Assembly: GCA_015522885.1 (NCBI GenBank)
Contig: WALJ01000187.1
Coordinates: forward strand, 1-10,383
Length of the DNA stretch: 10,383 nt
Direction of reading: 5' to 3'
DNA from: Thermoplasmata archaeon
Lineage (GTDB): Archaea > Thermoplasmatota > Thermoplasmata > WALJ01
Shown here: piece by piece, positions 7,214 to 10,383 of the stretch
How positions within the stretch are numbered: position 1 is the stretch's first letter
Layout of the letters: the number at the start of each line of letters is the position of its first letter
The notes under the pieces: model-generated
Database searches by the model: none
Seen by the model: only the letters and a program-made list of their open reading frames with translations
Told to the model about the DNA's origin: nothing
Program-made: the position numbers and the translations under genes

Positions 7214-7936
7214 ATGAAGGAGGAAATAGAGATTGCAAGGCTCATCGCCCTGGCAAAAAAGGCATTTCCTCCGGTGGATAGCGATTTCTACGAAAAGCTC
7301 AGAAAGAAGATTCGCGAACTGGATATTGCCATTGAAACCGCAGAGAAAGAAGGTGATGAAGAAAAAAAGCTCGAGATGCAGAAAGAGAGAGAAAATATAA
7401 AAAATTATGCTTATAAGATATACGATAGAAGAATGCGCTCTTTGATGGTGCAGCTTTCCAAGAAGATAAGCGGTGGAAAGTCCGACCTTTCTCAGTTCAC
7501 CGAGGAAGAGAAGGCTCTTTTTCAGGAGCTGTACGACATAGTGGAAGAGCGGCGGCGGGAGTTCATGGAAGGAAAGATAGACATAATACATGAGGGGAAA
7601 TTTGAGATATCCGAGTCAACTCCCGAAGAAAAGCCCGTAAAAACAGAAGAAAGAGCCGAGACAAAGGAGATGAAAACAAAGGATGAAAAAAGAGGGAAAA
7701 CGGAGACTGCAGAAGAAACGGGAGATCGGGAAAGGCCGGAAACAGGGGAGAAAAAAGGGGAAAAGGATGAAAAAAGGAAAGAGATGATGATACCCGTAAG
7801 AATGCTGTCCGACGAAGCCTTCGTAGGTCTCGACGGCCACTATTATTATCCGAAGAAGGGAGATATCCTGAACCTGCCGGAGAAGATTGCGAGCATACTC
7901 CTGAAAGGGCGATATGCCGAGAGAATAGGGATATAG
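7214..7936 (+). CDS. Archaeal GINS complex subunit, GINS51 type
   Basis: GINS is the part of the replicative CMG helicase that links the MCM ring to Cdc45/RecJ-like proteins and other fork factors. The 240-residue protein has three parts. Residues 1-132 are a predicted helical A domain. Residues 134-190 are a linker made almost entirely of Glu, Lys, Thr and Arg, encoded by a purine tract at about 7616-7790. Residues 192-238 are a small B domain, with VRMLSDEAFVGLDG, a YYPKKGDILNLP stretch and a closing helix to AERI; the FVGxDG, GDxxxLP and Axx(I/L) pattern is typical of GINS B domains. B following A at the C-terminus indicates the Sld5/Psf1 (GINS51) rather than the Psf2/Psf3 form. GAGGTGA lies just before the ATG. 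The A domain diverges strongly and was not recognised by itself; the call rests on the B domain and overall design. Confidence 0.8.
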   Translation: MKEEIEIARLIALAKKAFPPVDSDFYEKLRKKIRELDIAIETAEKEGDEEKKLEMQKERENIKNYAYKIYDRRMRSLMVQLSKKISGGKSDLSQFTEEEKALFQELYDIVEERRREFMEGKIDIIHEGKFEISESTPEEKPVKTEERAETKEMKTKDEKRGKTETAEETGDRERPETGEKKGEKDEKRKEMMIPVRMLSDEAFVGLDGHYYYPKKGDILNLPEKIASILLKGRYAERIGI

Positions 7937-7953
7937 CGGAAATGCGGCAAAAT

Positions 7954-7961
7954 CTTTATAC
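7954..7961 (+). promoter_or_regulatory. nadA TATA box at leaderless spacing
   Basis: CTTTATAC lies 17 nt after the GINS51 stop. Its centre is 27.5 bp before the nadA ATG, so transcription should start at the A of that ATG. No Shine-Dalgarno is seen between the box and the start. Confidence 0.65.
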
Positions 7962-7984
7962 AGAAGACTTTTCTTGCCCCTTCA

Positions 7985-8914
7985 ATGCCTTCGAAGGAAG
8001 AGCTTAAACAAAGAATACTTGCGCTGAAAAGAGAAAAAAACGCCGTTATTCTGGCGCATAACTATCAGATACCGGATATTCAGGATATTGCGGATTTTCT
8101 CGGCGATTCTCTGGCACTTGCGATAAAAGCGAAGGAGACGGAGGCGGATGTCATAGTATTTTGCGGTGTTGACTTCATGGCCGAGACGGCCGCTATCCTC
8201 AATCCGGATAAGAAGGTGATAATTCCGGATACGGGGGCGAAGTGTCCTCTGGCAGCCATGGTTAATCCTGAGGAACTCAAAAGGATGAAAGAGGAGCACC
8301 CGAATGCTGCCGTGGTTTCCTATGTCAATACAACTGCCGAGACCAAGGCTCTTTCAGATTACTGCTGCACGTCGGCAAATGCCGTAAAGGTTGTGGAGAG
8401 CATTCCTGAAAAAGAAATCATATTCACGCCTGACAGGAACCTCGGTGCCTATGTAAAGAGGCATGTTAAGGACAAGGAGATAATACTCTGGCCTGGATTC
8501 TGTGCGACCCATGATTCGCTCACGGTCGAGGACTTCACGGCCATAAAAAGAGAGCATCCCGAGGCGGAGATAATGGTGCATCCGGAGTGCAGACCTGAGG
8601 TGATAGACATTGCCGATCATGTGTTTTCAACCGAGGGAATGGTCAAGTATGCAAGAGCGTCAGATAAAAGAGAGTTCATCGTCGGAACCGAGAAGGACAT
8701 GGCGTACAGGCTGAAAAAGGAGAATCCAAAGAAAGTATTTTATGCAATAGATAGAGCGGTATGTCCGCCGATGAAGAAGACAGGTCTGGAAAATCTCCTC
8801 GAAGCACTTGAAAAAATGGGTCCTGTTGTGAAAATACCCGAAAAAACAGCCGAAAAGGCGAGAATCCCCATAGAGCGCATGATAGCCATAGGGAGAGGAG
8901 AGATGACCAGTTAG
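7985..8914 (+). CDS. nadA: Quinolinate synthase NadA
   Basis: NadA condenses iminoaspartate with dihydroxyacetone phosphate to quinolinate in NAD biosynthesis, using one [4Fe-4S] cluster. The 309-residue protein has the usual archaeal length. The three cluster ligands are Cys87 (AKCPLA), Cys173 (WPGFCATH) and Cys260 (CPPMKKT); the near-equal spacings of 86 and 87 residues match those known for the family. Other signatures are AHNYQIPDIQDIADFLGDSL near 24-43, FCGVDFMAETA near 59-69, TSANA near 129-133, HPEC at 199-202, STEGM near 215-219 and GTEKDM near 234-239. No L-aspartate oxidase or dehydrogenase and no nadC is in the window. The start is fixed by the TATA box 27.5 bp upstream, and the next gene begins 29 nt after the stop under its own TATA box. 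Confidence 0.96.
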   Translation: MPSKEELKQRILALKREKNAVILAHNYQIPDIQDIADFLGDSLALAIKAKETEADVIVFCGVDFMAETAAILNPDKKVIIPDTGAKCPLAAMVNPEELKRMKEEHPNAAVVSYVNTTAETKALSDYCCTSANAVKVVESIPEKEIIFTPDRNLGAYVKRHVKDKEIILWPGFCATHDSLTVEDFTAIKREHPEAEIMVHPECRPEVIDIADHVFSTEGMVKYARASDKREFIVGTEKDMAYRLKKENPKKVFYAIDRAVCPPMKKTGLENLLEALEKMGPVVKIPEKTAEKARIPIERMIAIGRGEMTS

Positions 8915-8922
8915 TTTTTTAA
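8915..8922 (+). promoter_or_regulatory. Glycosyltransferase TATA box, also a possible nadA terminator T-tract
   Basis: TTTTTTAA starts immediately after the nadA stop codon. Its centre is 25.5 bp before the GTG at 8944, so that GTG would be the first codon of a leaderless mRNA. The arrangement repeats the one between lonB and archease. Confidence 0.6.
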
Positions 8923-8943
8923 TCCCTCCATTCTTCGGATTCC

Positions 8944-10002
8944 GTGCGAATTCTCTATGCGCTGTGTACATGGGGCCTTGGACATGCCTCCCGCTCTCTG
9001 CCCGTGATAAGAGCCTTTCTGAGGAAAGGCCACGAAGTATCTGTGATATCCTCTGGAAGAAGCCTCAAGATGCTGAAAAATGAGCTCGGGAATGATGTAA
9101 AATACTATGAGATGCCGGATTATCCCGCGCCGTATTCATCCGGGAAATTTACATTTTACCTGAAGTTCGGGGCTGCAGTTCCGGCAATAATGAAAGGTAT
9201 AAAGAGGGAGCACAGGGAGCTCGAGAGGATAGTTTCCTCTGAAAAATATCACAGGATAGTTTCGGATAACAGATATGGCATTTATCACAGAGACATACCG
9301 TCCTATCTTATAACCCATCAATTAAGGTTCATGGCGCCCCACCGCATATCATTCATAGAAAAGAAGGGTGAAAGGTTTGTAGCCTCTTTTCAGGACAAGT
9401 TTACATCTTTCATAGTTCCCGATGATGAGAACGGAAGCCTCTCCGGAGAGCTCTCGCACAGGCTCGATTACATCGACACGAAGAAAGTCTTTTACTCCGG
9501 ACCTCTTTCCGATTTTTCAAAAAAGGACACGAAGCACGACATAGACCTTTTTATCTCTATCTCAGGTCCTGAGCCACAGAGAAGCATATTCGAGAGGAAT
9601 ATAATGGAGAGCGCTCCCTATTTCCCCCCGAGAACGGTTATAACCCTCGGAAAGAGCGAGGAATATGGGAAAAAGCGCAGGGGAAACGCAGTTGTTTATA
9701 CATATCTGACAAAGGAGAGAAGGGAGGATTTGATGAACCGTTCGAAGCTCATCCTATCCCGCTCCGGCTATTCCACACTTATGGACCTTGCGGTACTGGG
9801 AAAGAAGGCAGTGTTCATACCGACACCGGCACAGACCGAGCAGGAATATCTATCGAAGTATCACATGGAAAAGGGGACATACTTCTCGATGAATCAGAAG
9901 GAATTCTGTATGAAAGAGGCTCTATTACGGTCTCAGAAATATAAGGGAATAAGCATGGACGGACTGCGCTCCGTTGAAAGAATACTGAGCCTTCTGGGGT
10001 GA
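8944..10002 (+). CDS. GT-B fold glycosyltransferase, MurG/MJ1255-like
   Basis: The 352-residue protein has the two halves of a GT-B glycosyltransferase. The N-terminal domain opens with RILYALCTWGLGHASRS; GxGH at about 11-14 is the glycine loop of MurG-like enzymes, here followed by a helix and RKGHEVSVISSG. The C-terminal domain has SRSGYSTLMDLAVLGKKAVFIPTP from residue 272 and TEQEY near 298-302, the usual nucleotide-sugar donor site of GT28-type enzymes. I recall a similar group in methanogens around MJ1255, described only as conserved proteins. No signal peptide or membrane segment is evident. Donor and acceptor cannot be inferred: neighbours are nadA and sua5, not a sugar or cell-surface cluster. 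The start is GTG, placed by the TATA spacing and by MRILYA-type N-termini in the family. Confidence 0.8.
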   Translation: MRILYALCTWGLGHASRSLPVIRAFLRKGHEVSVISSGRSLKMLKNELGNDVKYYEMPDYPAPYSSGKFTFYLKFGAAVPAIMKGIKREHRELERIVSSEKYHRIVSDNRYGIYHRDIPSYLITHQLRFMAPHRISFIEKKGERFVASFQDKFTSFIVPDDENGSLSGELSHRLDYIDTKKVFYSGPLSDFSKKDTKHDIDLFISISGPEPQRSIFERNIMESAPYFPPRTVITLGKSEEYGKKRRGNAVVYTYLTKERREDLMNRSKLILSRSGYSTLMDLAVLGKKAVFIPTPAQTEQEYLSKYHMEKGTYFSMNQKEFCMKEALLRSQKYKGISMDGLRSVERILSLLG

Positions 10003-10028
10003 TGAAACGGAGATATGCCGGCATATAA
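10002..10028 (+). other. Apparent one-base frameshift at the expected start of sua5
   Basis: The glycosyltransferase stop overlaps an ATG (TGATG, 10000-10004), the usual arrangement for coupled genes. As written, that ATG is followed by only seven codons and a TAA at 10026-10028. In another frame the bases downstream encode EICRHIRNGA, which runs straight into the Sua5 motif. If the AAA at 10005-10007 were AAAA, the ATG would read through as MKTEICRHIRNGAVIVYPAD, a normal Sua5 N-terminus. A missing A in a short run, as a sequencing error or a real mutation, is the simplest reading. Confidence 0.6.
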
Positions 10029-10039
10029 GGAACGGAGCT

Positions 10040-10383
10040 GTGATTGTTTATCCGGCCGACACTCTTTACGGCTTCGGCGCTGACCCCTTCAACGGAGATG
10101 CTATAAGGCAAATTTTCATGTTGAAGAGAATGGAGCCGAAAGTTCTCAGTGTTGCACTCCCTTCCGTGGTGCGGGCCAAGGAATATGCCGAAATCCCGGA
10201 ATGGGTGGAAAAGCTCCTTCCCGGGCCGGTCACGATAATTGCAAAGGCAAAGGGAAACTGGAGATACATAACGGAAAACGGGAAGATCGGGATAAGAGTT
10301 CCAGATAACCGCACCGCCCTCGAACTCCTTGAGAACTGCGGACCCTTGATTTCGACGAGCGCAAACATACACGGAGATGAACC
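10040..10383 (+). CDS. Sua5/YrdC L-threonylcarbamoyladenylate synthase, cut by window end
   Basis: Sua5/YrdC makes threonylcarbamoyl-AMP from threonine, bicarbonate and ATP, the first step of t6A37 formation in ANN-decoding tRNAs. From GTG 10040 the visible 114 residues carry the family motifs in order: VYPADTLYGFGAD (3-15), LKRMEPKVLSV (28-38), LPGPVTII (60-67), GIRVPD (84-89) and STSAN (105-109). The YrdC domain is about 180 residues, so its end, and any C-terminal Sua5 domain, lie beyond the window. GTG 10040 has AAGGA 8 nt upstream and gives an intact reading frame, but it removes about ten residues that look like genuine Sua5 sequence encoded just upstream. The true start is more likely the ATG at 10002 with a one-base frameshift. 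The gene is probably in one unit with the glycosyltransferase. Confidence 0.9.
   Translation, partial: MIVYPADTLYGFGADPFNGDAIRQIFMLKRMEPKVLSVALPSVVRAKEYAEIPEWVEKLLPGPVTIIAKAKGNWRYITENGKIGIRVPDNRTALELLENCGPLISTSANIHGDE

Noticed and set aside
6805..7591. Overlapping minus-strand frames opposite archease and GINS51
   Set aside because: Both plus-strand genes carry clear family motifs; the antisense peptides are low-complexity Leu/Phe/Ser-rich translations.
9815..10372. 185-codon minus-strand frame at the window end
   Set aside because: It is opposite the donor-binding part of the glycosyltransferase and the Sua5 motifs, which are clearly coding on the plus strand.
1..10383. tRNA or rRNA genes, CRISPR arrays, complete insertion sequences
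   Set aside because: I found no tRNA-like cloverleaf with a GTTCRANNC arm, no regularly spaced repeats and no transposase or integrase motif in the gene products.

Overview
The window is almost certainly from an archaeon. It encodes 4-demethylwyosine synthase (Taw1), a membrane-anchored LonB protease, archease and a GINS51-type replication protein. Several genes have archaeal TATA boxes centred about 25-28 bp upstream of the start codon, which implies leaderless mRNAs. Isoleucine is often encoded by ATA and arginine by AGA/AGG. A lineage near Thermoplasmata/Euryarchaeota is a guess; no marker here settles it.

Layout. Positions 1-1212, minus strand: taw1 and, upstream of it, a short ORF that looks like the C-terminal half of a PIN-domain (VapC-like) protein. 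Positions 1213-1487: non-coding spacer rich in hairpins. Positions 1488-4586, minus strand: full-length isoleucyl-tRNA synthetase. Positions 4587-4805: divergent control region between ileS and lonB, with a TATA box and Shine-Dalgarno motif on each side, one extra TATA box and a perfect 18-bp palindrome. Positions 4806-6755, plus strand: lonB. Positions 6789-7936: archease followed 8 nt later by a GINS51-like gene. Positions 7985-8914: nadA. Positions 8944-10002: a GT-B glycosyltransferase resembling the MJ1255 group. Positions 10002-10383: the 5' two-thirds of a Sua5/YrdC gene cut by the window edge, whose first codons seem to carry a one-base frameshift.

Function. Four genes serve tRNA biology: wyosine formation (Taw1), Ile-tRNA charging (IleS), activation of the tRNA-splicing ligase RtcB (archease) and t6A formation (Sua5). 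The rest cover protein quality control (LonB), DNA replication (GINS51), NAD synthesis (NadA) and an unassigned glycosyl transfer. This is a housekeeping segment. I do not see a defence island, CRISPR array, complete mobile element or convincing new multi-gene system. The points worth following up are the IleRS2-like character of ileS, the half PIN gene next to the hairpin-rich spacer, the 18-bp palindrome, the T-tracts that may both terminate one gene and promote the next, and the disrupted sua5 start.
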